Positions 29,996 through 40,145 of a stretch of 64,000 nt of DNA are shown here, piece by piece (within the stretch, counting starts at the first letter, position 1; each line of letters starts with the position of its first letter). A program made the translations under genes and the position numbers. This DNA is from Sideroxydans sp. GTDB taxonomy: Bacteria; Pseudomonadota; Gammaproteobacteria; Burkholderiales; Gallionellaceae. Where the stretch lies: NCBI GenBank assembly GCA_028707175.1, contig JAQTUV010000002.1, forward strand, positions 1-64,000, read 5' to 3'. The notes under the pieces are model-generated. The model saw only the letters and a list, made by a program, of their open reading frames with translations, was not told where the DNA came from and did no database searches.

Positions 29996-31036
29996 TTGAG
30001 CCAGACAAATTCCCTCTCATACCGCGATGCGGGCGTTGACATCGATGCAGGCGATCAACTCGTCGAGAACATCAAACCTTATGCCAAGCGCACTATGCGT
30101 CCTGAAGTCTTGTCCGGTATCGGCGGATTCGGCGGCCTTGTAGAAATCTCGAAGAAATTCAAAGAACCCGTGCTAGTTTCGGGAACTGATGGCGTCGGCA
30201 CAAAACTCAAACTTGCGTTCGAATTGAATCGCCACGACACCGTTGGCATCGATTTGGTCGCCATGAGCGTGAACGACATCTTGGTACAAGGTGCCGAACC
30301 CCTTTTCTTCCTCGACTACTTTGCTTGCGGAAAATTAGACGTACCTGCAGCAACCGAAGTGATCAAGGGTATTGCCAAAGGATGCGAAGACTCAGGTTGC
30401 GCACTCATCGGTGGAGAGACCGCCGAGATGCCAGGCATGTACCCTGTCGGCGAATATGACCTTGCAGGTTTCGCAGTTGGTGTGGTCGAGAAATCCAAGA
30501 TCATCACAGGTGAACACATCAAAGCGGGTGACGTGGTACTTGGCTTAGCTTCGAATGGCGCTCACTCCAACGGTTATTCGCTGGTGCGCAAAATCATCGA
30601 GCGTAGCAAGCCAGACCTGAACGCCAAGTTCGATGGCGACCGCTCGCTTGCCGACTGCATCATGGCTCCGACTCGCTTGTACGTGAAACCGTTACTGTCA
30701 CTCATGCAAACCATCACCGTCAAAGGGATGGCGCACATCACTGGCGGCGGGATCACAGAAAATGTCCCCCGTGTTTTACCTGCCAACGTTGTGGCAGATA
30801 TCGACAGTAGTACATGGCAAATGCCCAAGCTGTTCAACTGGCTACGTGAAGGCGGCAACGTGGATGCGCAAGAGATGTTCCGCACCTTCAACTGCGGCAT
30901 CGGGATGGTAGTGGTAGTGGCTGAAGCCGACGCCGACGCTGCGATCAAACAATTGCAAACAACCGGCGAGACAGTCTCCCGCATTGGAGTGATTCGCGCG
31001 CGAAGCGGCGACGAACATCAAACTCAGGTTCGATAA
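29996..31036 (+). CDS. purM: Phosphoribosylformylglycinamidine cyclo-ligase
   Basis: 346 residues from a TTG at 29996, which gives the conserved N-terminus [18 protein letters not shown]. An ATG at 29957 is in frame but adds 13 non-conserved residues; neither start has a good ribosome binding site. PurM (AIR synthetase) closes the imidazole ring of FGAM using [24 protein letters not shown] and the GGGITEN loop are present. It is 5 bp before purN. Confidence 0.95.
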   Translation: MSQTNSLSYRDAGVDIDAGDQLVENIKPYAKRTMRPEVLSGIGGFGGLVEISKKFKEPVLVSGTDGVGTKLKLAFELNRHDTVGIDLVAMSVNDILVQGAEPLFFLDYFACGKLDVPAATEVIKGIAKGCEDSGCALIGGETAEMPGMYPVGEYDLAGFAVGVVEKSKIITGEHIKAGDVVLGLASNGAHSNGYSLVRKIIERSKPDLNAKFDGDRSLADCIMAPTRLYVKPLLSLMQTITVKGMAHITGGGITENVPRVLPANVVADIDSSTWQMPKLFNWLREGGNVDAQEMFRTFNCGIGMVVVVAEADADAAIKQLQTTGETVSRIGVIRARSGDEHQTQVR

Positions 31037-31041
31037 TTATC

Positions 31042-31680
31042 GTGAAGCGCATCGTCATCCTCATCTCCGGCCGTGGTAGCAACATGCAAACGTTGCTAGA
31101 CGCAAAGTTACCCTGTGAGATTGCGGCGGTGATCAGTAACAAGGCAGATGCGGTCGGACTTGAGATCGCCGGTGCACGCGGGATACCTACTGTTGCTATC
31201 TCGCACAAGGATTTCGCCAGCCGCGAAGATTTCGATGTCGCGCTGGCTCAAGAGATTGACCGTTACCAGCCGGATCTAGTGGTACTTGCTGGCTTCATGC
31301 GCATCCTCACTGCAAATTTTGTGAACCACTACGCAGGTCGCCTAATCAACATCCATCCCTCTATTCTCCCGGCTTTCTCCGGCGTGAATACGCATGAGCG
31401 TGCATTGCAAGAAGGCGTGAAAATTCACGGCTGCACCGTGCATTTTGTTACTGCAGAGTTGGATCACGGCCCGATCATCATCCAATCTGCCGTCCCCGTC
31501 TTGCTGAATGACACCCCCGCCACCTTGTCTGCACGTGTGCTACGCGAAGAACATCGTATCTTCCCTCAAGCCGTGCGGTGGATATGCGAGGAACAGGTTT
31601 GGTTAAATGAGCAAGGCCACGTAGCCTCAGATAGACTTGAGCAACTCGGTTCGACCCTCACCTCGCCCGGATTGGATTGA
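31042..31680 (+). CDS. purN: Phosphoribosylglycinamide formyltransferase
   Basis: 212 residues, GTG start at 31042. It formylates GAR with 10-formyl-THF. Catalytic Asn and His lie in NIHPSILPAFSG and the Asp in ELDHGPIIIQ; the N-terminal VILISGRGSN loop binds phosphate. It is tightly linked to purM and to the DUF3108 gene 6 bp downstream. Confidence 0.96.
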   Translation: MKRIVILISGRGSNMQTLLDAKLPCEIAAVISNKADAVGLEIAGARGIPTVAISHKDFASREDFDVALAQEIDRYQPDLVVLAGFMRILTANFVNHYAGRLINIHPSILPAFSGVNTHERALQEGVKIHGCTVHFVTAELDHGPIIIQSAVPVLLNDTPATLSARVLREEHRIFPQAVRWICEEQVWLNEQGHVASDRLEQLGSTLTSPGLD

Positions 31681-31686
31681 TACACT

Positions 31687-32385
31687 ATGCGCATCGCATT
31701 AGCACTGTTGATCGGCTTATTCTCTACGACGCTGTGGGCGGAGATACCCCATCGCATCGAGTCCAAGTATGACATCCTCGTCAAAGGCGTAAAACTTGCT
31801 GAAGTGCGTGAAGTTTTCACACACGATGGCAATGAATTCCACATTCAAGCCATCACCAAACCCGTTGGCCTACTGGCACTCTTCAAACCTGAAACCATTT
31901 CGGTGATCAGCGAAGGGACCATTGGTAGCACAGGATTGCAGCCAACCAAATTCACCCAGAAACGGGTCAGTGACACAAAAATGAATAGCGCAGCCGAATT
32001 TGACTGGGCTCATCATGAACTCACGCATCGAGACAATGCGGGATTACGGCAACTCGACTTAGCCGTCGGAACCCAAGATCGCTTAAGCATGATGTATCAA
32101 TTCGTCGCCGCCCCACCGCGAGGCAAATTGGAATTAAAGTTCGACATGTCGAATGGCAGCCGTATTGAAAAGTTGCACTATCAGATTAAGCCAGAGCAGA
32201 CCGTCACCACCTCCTTTGGCACCATGCGCAGCTACAACCTAACCTCACTACCATTCAACGTTCCCAAAAAGTCTGAGATCTGGTTGGCTATCGACCACAA
32301 CTTCGTCCCCTGCAAAGTCGTATTTACAGAAGACGGCAGCAATTCACTGGTACAAGTTCTAACTGACCTCAAAATATTTCCGTGA
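31687..32385 (+). CDS. DUF3108-domain exported protein
   Basis: 232 residues. A signal peptide (about 1-18, ending LWA) precedes one DUF3108 domain covering almost the whole mature chain (YDILVKGVKLAEVREVF to the C-terminus). Function of the family is not established; it is predicted periplasmic. Its 3' end overlaps the next gene, which carries the same domain. Confidence 0.85.
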   Translation: MRIALALLIGLFSTTLWAEIPHRIESKYDILVKGVKLAEVREVFTHDGNEFHIQAITKPVGLLALFKPETISVISEGTIGSTGLQPTKFTQKRVSDTKMNSAAEFDWAHHELTHRDNAGLRQLDLAVGTQDRLSMMYQFVAAPPRGKLELKFDMSNGSRIEKLHYQIKPEQTVTTSFGTMRSYNLTSLPFNVPKKSEIWLAIDHNFVPCKVVFTEDGSNSLVQVLTDLKIFP

Positions 32386-33467
32386 TCCGCTTGTTGGGTA
32401 CTTCAAAACAACGCATCGTCGCAGCACTCACCCTTTCGCTCACCGCACACGCACTGCTGCTTTGGATGACCGACATCGAATTACCTGAGACAACATCGAA
32501 CCTCCCACCCTTGATTGCTCAATTGCAAACACTCCCGCGTGCAAGCTCAGCAACAACAATCGCCCCAAAAGGCAAGACGTCGGAAACGCTTACGCCTGAG
32601 AATATCGCCACCTCCCCAAAAATCTTGCCGACTAGTGACGTGATCGCCTCTGATGATCTTTCAACAGAATTGGCCCCTCTCATTGCCAGCCAAGTTCTAG
32701 CGGACGACGCGATGCCCCATGATGATGTCATTGCTGCAAGTAGCGTTGCGCCCCATACGGTTGATTCACCCGTTACGCGCTCAGTAACAGAAACACCGAG
32801 TAGTGCACCGCCTCGACCAGCCTTACCTAAACATGCGAGCCTTAAATTTGAAGTTCGCATGGGGGACGATGGTGTGGTCGTCGGAGAAACGCGCCACACA
32901 TTTGATCTGATTGACGGACAATACACACTACGTTCGACGACCAAGACCATTGGGCTCGCTCGTTTGGTTAAATCCTACATGCTGACTCAATCCAGTGTCG
33001 GCACGTCAGATGGACAAGTGCTCAAACCAAACAGATTCAGTGAAGAAAAGTTAGATGATGGCACCCTCAAAACTAGCAATGTGAGCTTTGATCGTGAAAT
33101 GAACAAACTGCTTTTTGATTCAGGGAAAGAAGTCCCTCTCGCCGAGAATACGCAAGACATGTTGAGCATTCTCTATCAGTTCCCTCCACTGCCCTCGTCA
33201 GGTGATGTGCTTCCGATTTCAGTCACTAATGGCCGCAAGATTGAACAATTCAAGTTTGAATTCACAACCGATGAGATGCTGATTACGCCAATGGGCAAGC
33301 TACACACGGTACACTTCCGAAAACTACGTAAACCAAACAACGAAGGATTGGAGATTTGGTTCGCACAAGAATACCGTTTACTCCCTGTTAAAGTCCGCTA
33401 CATAGACCCTAACGGACAGATTGGCGGCGAAGCCCTCATCAGCGAGATTCGCGTCTCAGATAATTAA
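32382..33467 (+). CDS. Membrane-anchored DUF3108 protein with a TonB-like N-terminus
   Basis: 361 residues, GTG start at 32382 overlapping the previous gene by 4 bp. A single N-terminal membrane helix (about 13-29) is followed by a Pro/Ser/Thr/Ala-rich spacer (about 30-145) and a DUF3108 domain (about 150-361) clearly related to the preceding protein (KTIGLARLVKSYMLTQSS against KPVGLLALFKPETISVIS). The layout suggests one soluble periplasmic copy and one tethered to the inner membrane. A TonB-like role is possible but unsupported: the C-terminus is not a TonB domain. Confidence 0.85.
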   Translation: MIRLLGTSKQRIVAALTLSLTAHALLLWMTDIELPETTSNLPPLIAQLQTLPRASSATTIAPKGKTSETLTPENIATSPKILPTSDVIASDDLSTELAPLIASQVLADDAMPHDDVIAASSVAPHTVDSPVTRSVTETPSSAPPRPALPKHASLKFEVRMGDDGVVVGETRHTFDLIDGQYTLRSTTKTIGLARLVKSYMLTQSSVGTSDGQVLKPNRFSEEKLDDGTLKTSNVSFDREMNKLLFDSGKEVPLAENTQDMLSILYQFPPLPSSGDVLPISVTNGRKIEQFKFEFTTDEMLITPMGKLHTVHFRKLRKPNNEGLEIWFAQEYRLLPVKVRYIDPNGQIGGEALISEIRVSDN

Positions 33468-33489
33468 GTCATTTACAGAAAGTTACACC

Positions 33490-34767
33490 ATGCTACTCAC
33501 CGAATACCGTCTCGACCTCACCATCCAAGCCGTACGTGCCGCACTCAAGATGGAGCACCCTGCCGATGCTGTGCTGCGACATTTTTTCCAACAAGAACGT
33601 ATCGGCTCAAACGAGCGCTCACTCGTTGCTGAGACTCTGTTTGGCGTACTACGCCATCGCTTGTTTTTGGAACACGCCTGCACCCTAGAAGAAAAAGGCT
33701 TGGCCTCTGCTCGCCGAATCACACTCGCCTATTGGGTAAAGTTCGGTGGCTACAATCTAAGAGAGCTCAAACCGCTGCTCAAAGTAAAAGAAGAAGAATG
33801 GCTAGGCATGGTGAAAAGCACAGACATAAATGCCTTGCCTTTGTCTATCCAAGCTGAGCTACCCAATTGGATCGTTGAGAAGTTGCGCGCACATCACAGC
33901 GATGCAGAGATCTTGGAAATTGGCCGTTCCATGCAGCAAGTAGCCCCGCTAGATCTGCGCGTGAACACCTTGCTTGCGGGACGAGACGAAGTCTTGCAGT
34001 CGCTCCAATCCGAAGGGATGGATGCAAAAGCCACGCCCTACTCACCGATGGGTATCCGCCTAAAGTACAAACCTGCCTTAAACAAACACGCACTTTTCCT
34101 TACAGGAAAATTCGAAGTCCAAGACGAAGGTAGTCAATTGCTCGGTCTCATGTTGTCGCCGAAACGTAACGACATGGTGGTAGATTTTTGCGCAGGTGCG
34201 GGTGGCAAAACATTGATGCTGGGTGCCATGATGAACTCGCAAGGCCGTTTGTATGCGTGGGACATCTCCGAGAAACGCCTCACCAATCTGAAGCCTCGTC
34301 TAAAACGCTCCGGCCTATCCAACGTACAACCACAACTCATCGCACACGAGAACGATGCGAAGGTAAAACGCTTGGCTGGCAAGATAGACCGCGTATTGGT
34401 CGATGCACCATGTAGTGGCTTAGGAACACTACGTCGCAATCCAGATTTGAAATATCGCCAATCCGTGCAAAGTGTTGCCGAGCTAAATGTGAAACAAGCA
34501 GCCATCTTGGCCTCTGCGGCTCGCCTACTGAAGCAGGGTGGACGTTTGGTCTATGCTACCTGCAGCCTGTTACACGAAGAAAACCAAGCCATCGTGCAAG
34601 CTTTTCTGACCGCGCACCCAGACTTCACCCTCGTTCCTGCAAGCGATGTGCTGAAGCACCACCACATCGATATTCCAATGGGTGACTATCTGCAACTCAC
34701 CCCCCAACAGCACAATACAGATGGATTCTTTGCGGCCGTATTGGAAAAGCGTAGTTCAGCAGAATAA
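33490..34767 (+). CDS. RsmB/NOP-family SAM-dependent RNA methyltransferase
   Basis: 425 residues from the ATG at 33490; the frame extends upstream to 33421 inside the previous gene but without a good start. The SAM-binding core has VVDFCAGAGGKT, and motif IV DAPCSGLGTLRRNPD and motif VI YATCSLLHEEN carry the two cysteines of RNA m5C methyltransferases. The family methylates cytosines in rRNA or tRNA; whether this is RsmB or a paralogue is unclear because the N-terminal part is not obviously NusB-like. It is co-directional with the DUF3108 pair. Confidence 0.88.
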   Translation: MLLTEYRLDLTIQAVRAALKMEHPADAVLRHFFQQERIGSNERSLVAETLFGVLRHRLFLEHACTLEEKGLASARRITLAYWVKFGGYNLRELKPLLKVKEEEWLGMVKSTDINALPLSIQAELPNWIVEKLRAHHSDAEILEIGRSMQQVAPLDLRVNTLLAGRDEVLQSLQSEGMDAKATPYSPMGIRLKYKPALNKHALFLTGKFEVQDEGSQLLGLMLSPKRNDMVVDFCAGAGGKTLMLGAMMNSQGRLYAWDISEKRLTNLKPRLKRSGLSNVQPQLIAHENDAKVKRLAGKIDRVLVDAPCSGLGTLRRNPDLKYRQSVQSVAELNVKQAAILASAARLLKQGGRLVYATCSLLHEENQAIVQAFLTAHPDFTLVPASDVLKHHHIDIPMGDYLQLTPQQHNTDGFFAAVLEKRSSAE

Positions 34768-34835
34768 CTTCAAGATAAGGAATAGAATGCCCCTAAGAGC
34801 TCGCAGGTAAAGAGCCAGCGCAGTTCGGAGGGGAC

Positions 34836-35942
34836 ATGTTGTCGCAGGTCAGCACATGGGTTCACTGGGGAGTCGAGTCGCACCTCGATCACACCACCAA
34901 ACGCAAGATATTGCTCACCAATATCGCCGCGTTGTTGGCGATTGTCTCGCTCGGCTCTTATGCTTTGCTGTTCACGTTCATCGGCAATCCTGCACTCATC
35001 AATGTTATCTATACCCAGATACCGTTCTACCCCATGCTGGTGCTGGTCTTGCACCTCAATAGTCAGGGGAGGAACTGCCAAGCACGTTGGCTGCTTGTTT
35101 TCGCCATCGTTGCTTCCCAAATTGTTGCCAGCCTCATTTCGTTTGGCTCTTTCGTTAATTCTTACTACTCATACATCCTCTTTGCATTGGGCGCCATCGT
35201 CGTATTCCCTCTAGAACGCTGGAAGTCGATTGCATTCATCTTCGTCGTCAACATTGGATTGTTCCTCTACTTTGAATTCAACTGGGTCGAACCTGCCCCT
35301 GCATTGCTTCAGCTCGACAATGATGTCGCCCGACTGATTCGCCAACTCTTCCCCACCACCTCTTTCGTCTCTGTTTTGCTATTAATGGGGATAGTGGAAT
35401 TCATCGCAGCGCGCAGTGAGCGCAGATTGGAAGGATTGAGCATCACCGATCCTCTCACCCTGTTGCCCAACCGCCGCTATTTCGAAAACACTTTCAAGCT
35501 TGAAGTGGCACAAAGTCAGAGAAGCGCGACACCGCTGGCGTTAGCCATTTTGGATATCGACTATTTCAAACAAGTGAACGATACCTATGGGCACGATGTG
35601 GGAGACCAAGTGTTAGTACACATCTCAACGCTACTACGTCGCTCGACGCGGGCTGGTAATGTGATCGCACGTGTTGGAGGAGAAGAATTCGCTTTGCTTT
35701 TACCCAACACGAAACCGAGCGAAGCCTTGGAGATAGCGGAGCGTATCCGCACCAATATTGAAGAAACATCGTACAGCCATGATGGCCGACGTTTGCCTGT
35801 CACCGTCAGCATCGGCATCAGTCAAGTGGCGTACAACGAAGCACTGGAATATTCCTACAAACTGGCTGATGAAGCACTATACGAAGCGAAAAACAGGGGA
35901 CGAAACTGCGTGTTTATCCACCCTCAATCACCTGCTACCTAA
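34836..35942 (+). CDS. Membrane diguanylate cyclase (GGDEF domain)
   Basis: 368 residues with a strong ribosome binding site (GGAGG). About five or six membrane helices (25-195) are followed by a GGDEF domain (about 205-365) whose active site reads RVGGEEF, with LDIDYFKQVNDTYGH binding substrate. It should make cyclic di-GMP. The allosteric I-site, normally RxxD before the active site, reads RAGN here, so product inhibition may be lost. No phosphodiesterase or effector gene is adjacent. The membrane part is not a recognised sensor family. Confidence 0.9.
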   Translation: MLSQVSTWVHWGVESHLDHTTKRKILLTNIAALLAIVSLGSYALLFTFIGNPALINVIYTQIPFYPMLVLVLHLNSQGRNCQARWLLVFAIVASQIVASLISFGSFVNSYYSYILFALGAIVVFPLERWKSIAFIFVVNIGLFLYFEFNWVEPAPALLQLDNDVARLIRQLFPTTSFVSVLLLMGIVEFIAARSERRLEGLSITDPLTLLPNRRYFENTFKLEVAQSQRSATPLALAILDIDYFKQVNDTYGHDVGDQVLVHISTLLRRSTRAGNVIARVGGEEFALLLPNTKPSEALEIAERIRTNIEETSYSHDGRRLPVTVSIGISQVAYNEALEYSYKLADEALYEAKNRGRNCVFIHPQSPAT

Positions 35943-35984
35943 AGCGTATATCAGCCTGAATAAAACTGTCGGCTCACCACCCAA

Positions 35985-37463
35985 CTAGCGTCCTGCAAGC
36001 CCAAAAGAAACATTTACACCCAAATCAATCACACGACTATTCAACGTACCGTTCATTGATTTAATTTGCCCGCCGCTCAACTTCAACCCAACTGTCGGGA
36101 AAATATCCATGCCTAAATACACCATCGGCTGTATGACTGCGCCACCACTCGTATCGACAAACCCACCGCCAGCGGCACCTACCAAAAACTCCGCCCCTGC
36201 ATGCACCCCGCGCTGTATTTTTTGAGTTCGATAACCGACACCAATCAAACCCACTGCATATCCGCCTGAATCTCCACCATAAGCACTACGCGCTTGCCCC
36301 GAGATGTAGATGTTTTCCCCGAGATAAAAATTCTCTTTCAGCGAGATCGCATTTAACGTACTCATCTCACCGTTCTTATGCCGCACCTTCAGATAATGCT
36401 CCGTACCGAATACCCATTCATTTTCTGACACAAATGCAGTCGTACTAGCTGAGAAAGGATGATCCAAGTCGAATGCCAAATTAGCGGAAGCGAAAGAAGC
36501 ACTGAACGAACCCGTTGGCGTTTTTGCATAGCCGACTTCACCCACGGCGTGTAAGTTCTTACTGAGCGCGACTGACGCATTCACACTTAACTTATCCAAC
36601 TGACCACCACCCACGTGAATCAATGCAGAACTCCCACCGCCCATCCCAGCAGAGACGCGCGCCCCCACCGAAACAGGCCCATCAAACAGTGCATATTCAG
36701 CCCCCAACGTGCCTAACAACTCAGCATAGCCAGAGGCATTCCCACTCGCCGCACCGGCCGTTTCAATTCCCCAAAACACGCCGGGCATCATGAATCGATC
36801 AAAACGCGCCCCCGCATATCCTATCGAGCTAGAAACTGCGCCCTGTTTCGTTTGATAGGCTCCCGCTACGGCACTGGCACGATCAAAACCCAACCCCTGT
36901 CTCGCCTCGATGTGGGACTCCCGCCGCACTTGTTCCGCAGAAGTAAAAGTGAAATCGCCTTCATGAGACAACACGAGACCGATCTGATTGCTGCTGATGA
37001 TGCCGCTCGGAAAATAGACATGTGAAATAGATAGCCCAGCACTCAGGGCCGCATCACGCAGCACCAAATCCAGATGAGGGCGAACCATCAAGCCGCCACC
37101 GACCATCGAAGGTCCCCCGCCACCGCCACCGATAAAGATACCCGGCTGCAACTCAACGTGACGACCTAAAGCGTGCGTCCAATTAGCCTCTGATCCAACC
37201 GTAAAAAATCCACCGCGCTTCCCCGCAATCGAACCATACACCGCAGGTCCAAGATGGAATCCTGGCGCCATTTCCAACAAATAAGCCACGCTCATCATCC
37301 CCATATTTTCTCCTGCGGGGAGCGCATAGGATTCATAACCCAACTGCAGAGAAGCCGCGACATGTGAAGTTTCAGATAGCGGATTAACAGCGTCATTCGC
37401 CCACGAATATTTGGGCAACACCGATAGCCATCCCAAGCACAACAATAATTTCCAATAAGGCAA
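35985..37463 (-). CDS. Unrecognised outer-membrane-like protein
   Basis: 492 residues from a TTG at 37463, chosen because GGAGGA lies 7 nt upstream; a TTG at 37478 is in frame. A signal peptide (about 1-22, ending SWA) is followed by a glycine-rich chain of alternating polar and hydrophobic strands throughout, e.g. VGARVSAGMGGGSSALIHVG and GGYAVGLIGVGYRT, consistent with a large beta-barrel. The C-terminus (GLAGR) is not the usual terminal aromatic. I do not recognise the family. It converges with the diguanylate cyclase and lies downstream of greB. Confidence 0.65.
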   Translation of the reverse strand: MPYWKLLLCLGWLSVLPKYSWANDAVNPLSETSHVAASLQLGYESYALPAGENMGMMSVAYLLEMAPGFHLGPAVYGSIAGKRGGFFTVGSEANWTHALGRHVELQPGIFIGGGGGGPSMVGGGLMVRPHLDLVLRDAALSAGLSISHVYFPSGIISSNQIGLVLSHEGDFTFTSAEQVRRESHIEARQGLGFDRASAVAGAYQTKQGAVSSSIGYAGARFDRFMMPGVFWGIETAGAASGNASGYAELLGTLGAEYALFDGPVSVGARVSAGMGGGSSALIHVGGGQLDKLSVNASVALSKNLHAVGEVGYAKTPTGSFSASFASANLAFDLDHPFSASTTAFVSENEWVFGTEHYLKVRHKNGEMSTLNAISLKENFYLGENIYISGQARSAYGGDSGGYAVGLIGVGYRTQKIQRGVHAGAEFLVGAAGGGFVDTSGGAVIQPMVYLGMDIFPTVGLKLSGGQIKSMNGTLNSRVIDLGVNVSFGLAGR

Positions 37464-37516
37464 AATCCAGTCCTCCAACGAATCAATTTCTACCGCAACT
37501 TTAGCCGGAGAGTGAA

Positions 37517-38080
37517 TTAAAAAATGATTGTCTGGTACACCACCTGTACCACCACCAGTTCTTCCACGCCATCTGGCAGCGGCAACTTCACGGTATCGTC
37601 CTCACGCGCTTTGAGCAGCGCACGCGCCAACGGAGACACCCAACTGATGAGCCCTTTAGTCGCGTTCGCCTCATCGATACCAACGATGCTATAGGTACGC
37701 TCCACCCCATCCCCGTGACACACCGTCACCGTCGCACCGAAAAACACTTGATCGCAATCGCCGCGTTGCGCGGGATCAAGCACGAGGGAATTTTCCATAC
37801 GCTTGGCAAGGAAACGTAAGCGACGATCGATCTCGCGCAGACGCTTCTTACCGTAGATGTAATCACCGTTCTCGGAGCGATCTCCGTTCCCTGCCGCCCA
37901 CGACACCGTCTGCACCAAAGCAGGACGCTCAACGTCCAACAGATGCATGTACTCCTCCTTCAGGCGACGATAGCCTTCAGGGGTCATGTAATTCTTAGTG
38001 CCTAATGGCAATGCAGGTAACGACGGTGAATCCTCATCGTCGTCAGCGTCATCATTCTCGCGGGTGAAGGCTTTGCTCAT
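37517..38080 (-). CDS. greB: Transcription elongation factor GreB
   Basis: 187 residues. GreB enters the RNA polymerase secondary channel and stimulates cleavage of backtracked RNA. The coiled coil includes the tip acidic residues (GNGDRSENGDYIYGKKRLREID), followed by the C-terminal FKBP-like domain ending VVYQTIIF. The N-terminus has an extra acidic stretch (DDADDDED). It is downstream of ssb, with a hairpin between. Confidence 0.93.
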   Translation of the reverse strand: MSKAFTRENDDADDDEDSPSLPALPLGTKNYMTPEGYRRLKEEYMHLLDVERPALVQTVSWAAGNGDRSENGDYIYGKKRLREIDRRLRFLAKRMENSLVLDPAQRGDCDQVFFGATVTVCHGDGVERTYSIVGIDEANATKGLISWVSPLARALLKAREDDTVKLPLPDGVEELVVVQVVYQTIIF

Positions 38081-38097
38081 AGTTCCCTAAAATCAAG

Positions 38098-38122
38098 AAA
38101 GGTCGCCAAGTTGACGACCTTT
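38098..38122 (-). terminator. Hairpin after ssb
   Basis: An 8-bp perfect stem (AAAGGTCG / CGACCTTT) with a 9-nt loop, followed on the minus strand by CTTGATTTTA. The T-tract is interrupted, so termination may be partial with readthrough into greB. Confidence 0.5.
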
Positions 38123-38152
38123 CGGATGGTACAAACGAACGTATGGTGAAAA

Positions 38153-38626
38153 TTAAAAAGGAATGTCGTCGTCGAAGTTATCAAAACTGCTCTTTGCGAC
38201 AGGTGCCGCAGGTTTAGCAGCAGGGGCGCTACGTGCAGGTGCAGAAGTAGCTTGCCCTTGATTCTCTACCACCTCGAAGCTACCGCCACCAGATGATTTG
38301 CTACCCAGCATAGTCATCTCATTGACGATGATCTCGGTGGTGTAACGATCTTTCCCTGATTCTTTGTCCTGCCACTTACGAGTCTGGATACGGCCTTCGA
38401 CGTAAACCATAGAACCTTTTTTCAGATACTCGCCTGCGATCTCTGCTAAGCGGCGATAGAACACAAGATTGTGCCATTCAGTGCGCTCTTGTTTTTCACC
38501 GCTTTTGTCTTTGTATGTCTCGGATGTCGCCAGTGACACATTGGTCACCGCCTCGCCGTTGGTCATGTAACGCGTCTCTGGATCTTTGCCCAAACGACCA
38601 ATTAGGATTGCCTTATTCACCGACAT
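38153..38626 (-). CDS. ssb: Single-stranded DNA-binding protein
   Basis: 157 residues. N-terminal OB fold ([40 protein letters not shown]) followed by an Ala/Pro-rich linker and the acidic tail DDDIPF that docks repair and replication partners. It starts 1 bp after the MFS stop, an arrangement common in related bacteria, often near uvrA, which here is 12 kb away. Confidence 0.97.
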   Translation of the reverse strand: MSVNKAILIGRLGKDPETRYMTNGEAVTNVSLATSETYKDKSGEKQERTEWHNLVFYRRLAEIAGEYLKKGSMVYVEGRIQTRKWQDKESGKDRYTTEIIVNEMTMLGSKSSGGGSFEVVENQGQATSAPARSAPAAKPAAPVAKSSFDNFDDDIPF

Positions 38627-38627
38627 G

Positions 38628-40004
38628 TCATGCCCCTTTCACTAGATATTCAACTCCGTCTTCATCGAACCCACTCATCTCAACTTTGAGACAGGCGATC
38701 TGTTCGTTTGCGACGATTAGCACTTCATTCACACCGCGCAATTGTGCCAGAGACTGCTTCAACGCGCGCGCTTCCTCTTCGTTCATTTGTTTCAGGTGAT
38801 ACATCTTGGTCTGCAATGCTTTTGGGGGCTGCATGCTAGAGGCGACCAACAGCCAAAGAACCAGCATGACAACAGCAAAGGTAAGCACTGCATTGCCTCC
38901 ATACACCTGCATCAACAAGCCGCCCATCGCTGATCCGAAGAACGCGCCTAAGAACTGCACGCTACTGAACACGCCCATTGCAGTACCTTTCGCATCGAGC
39001 GGAGAAATTTTGCTGACGATGGAGGGTTGGGTGGCTTCCAGCACGTTGAACGCGGTAAAAAATATCAACAGTGAAATCGCCACGCCCCACAGACTATCTT
39101 GCAATAGGTAGATGCCAATTTGTGCGATGGCTGCCATCACGATGGCAACCATGAACACTTGCTTGAGCTTGGCTTTTTTCTCAGCAATGATAATAGGCGG
39201 CACCATCAACACAAAAGCGATGAGCATGACCGGCAAATACACCTGCCATTGATGCTGAATATCCAAGCCGTTCGCACGCAAAATGAAGGGCACTTGCATG
39301 AACACAGACATCAAGATGGCATGCAAGGTGAACACACCGAAGTCCATGCGCAGAAGATCTTTGTTGCGCAACACCTCTTTGAGTTTGCTGGTGTTCGCTT
39401 GCGTATCCGAATGGAAGCGCGTGATGGCCGGGTTAGGGATGAACCAGATCACCATGGCGATGGAAATAAATGCCAATACACCGATCAAGGTGAAGATACC
39501 TGCCATGCCAATCAGTTGGTAAAGAATGGGGGACAGCACCATGGAGATGGCAAAGGTGATGCCGATGGTGATACCGATCATGGCCATGGCTTTGGTGCGA
39601 TGTTCTTCACGCGTCAGGTCGGCTGTCAGCGCCATCACCGCCGCGTTGATCGCACCTGCACCTTGTATGACACGGCCCGCGATGATCCAGTAGATGTCAT
39701 CTGCTGAGGCCGCAATAAAACTACCCGCTGCGAACAACAACAAGCCCGTGATGATGATGGGTTTGCGCCCGTAGCGGTCGGACAGCCATCCCGCAGGGAT
39801 CTGCAATATGGCTTGTGTAAGTCCGTATGCACCCAGCGCGATACCAATCAAAAAATGGTTGTGTCCACCCGGCAAGTCTTCGGCATACAGCGCAAAGATG
39901 GGCAGAATGATGAACAGGCCCAACATGCGCAGGCCATAGATGCTCGCCAAGCCGATACTGGCGCGGCGCTCAAAGGGTGTCATTGCAGAATCTGAAGCGG
40001 ACAT
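38628..40004 (-). CDS. MFS transporter with C-terminal YAM-like domain (YajR-like)
   Basis: 458 residues from the ATG at 40004; a start at 39983 is also possible. Twelve membrane helices with the MFS motif-A loop [11 protein letters not shown] after helix 2 and [17 protein letters not shown] in helix 4 (drug/proton antiporter type). After the last helix a soluble tail of about 70 residues (about 385-458, [17 protein letters not shown]) matches the position and ferredoxin-like pattern of the YAM domain of E. coli YajR. Substrate unknown. Confidence 0.88.
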   Translation of the reverse strand: MSASDSAMTPFERRASIGLASIYGLRMLGLFIILPIFALYAEDLPGGHNHFLIGIALGAYGLTQAILQIPAGWLSDRYGRKPIIITGLLLFAAGSFIAASADDIYWIIAGRVIQGAGAINAAVMALTADLTREEHRTKAMAMIGITIGITFAISMVLSPILYQLIGMAGIFTLIGVLAFISIAMVIWFIPNPAITRFHSDTQANTSKLKEVLRNKDLLRMDFGVFTLHAILMSVFMQVPFILRANGLDIQHQWQVYLPVMLIAFVLMVPPIIIAEKKAKLKQVFMVAIVMAAIAQIGIYLLQDSLWGVAISLLIFFTAFNVLEATQPSIVSKISPLDAKGTAMGVFSSVQFLGAFFGSAMGGLLMQVYGGNAVLTFAVVMLVLWLLVASSMQPPKALQTKMYHLKQMNEEEARALKQSLAQLRGVNEVLIVANEQIACLKVEMSGFDEDGVEYLVKGA

Positions 40005-40145
40005 GAAACGGAACGTGAACTTTGATGAGGCGCGCATCTTAACAGTTCACCCCCAGCCTCGTCAGCCGTCATACCGACCTCCCCAGCTATTCTTTGGCAC
40101 ACTATTCGCTATATCTCCCTACAAACAACTACACGGGAGAACTTC

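Noticed and set aside
37295-37486. Short minus-strand frame overlapping the start of the unknown outer-membrane protein
   Set aside because: Out of frame with the long gene and Cys/Trp-rich without signal or homology; the long frame has the signal peptide.
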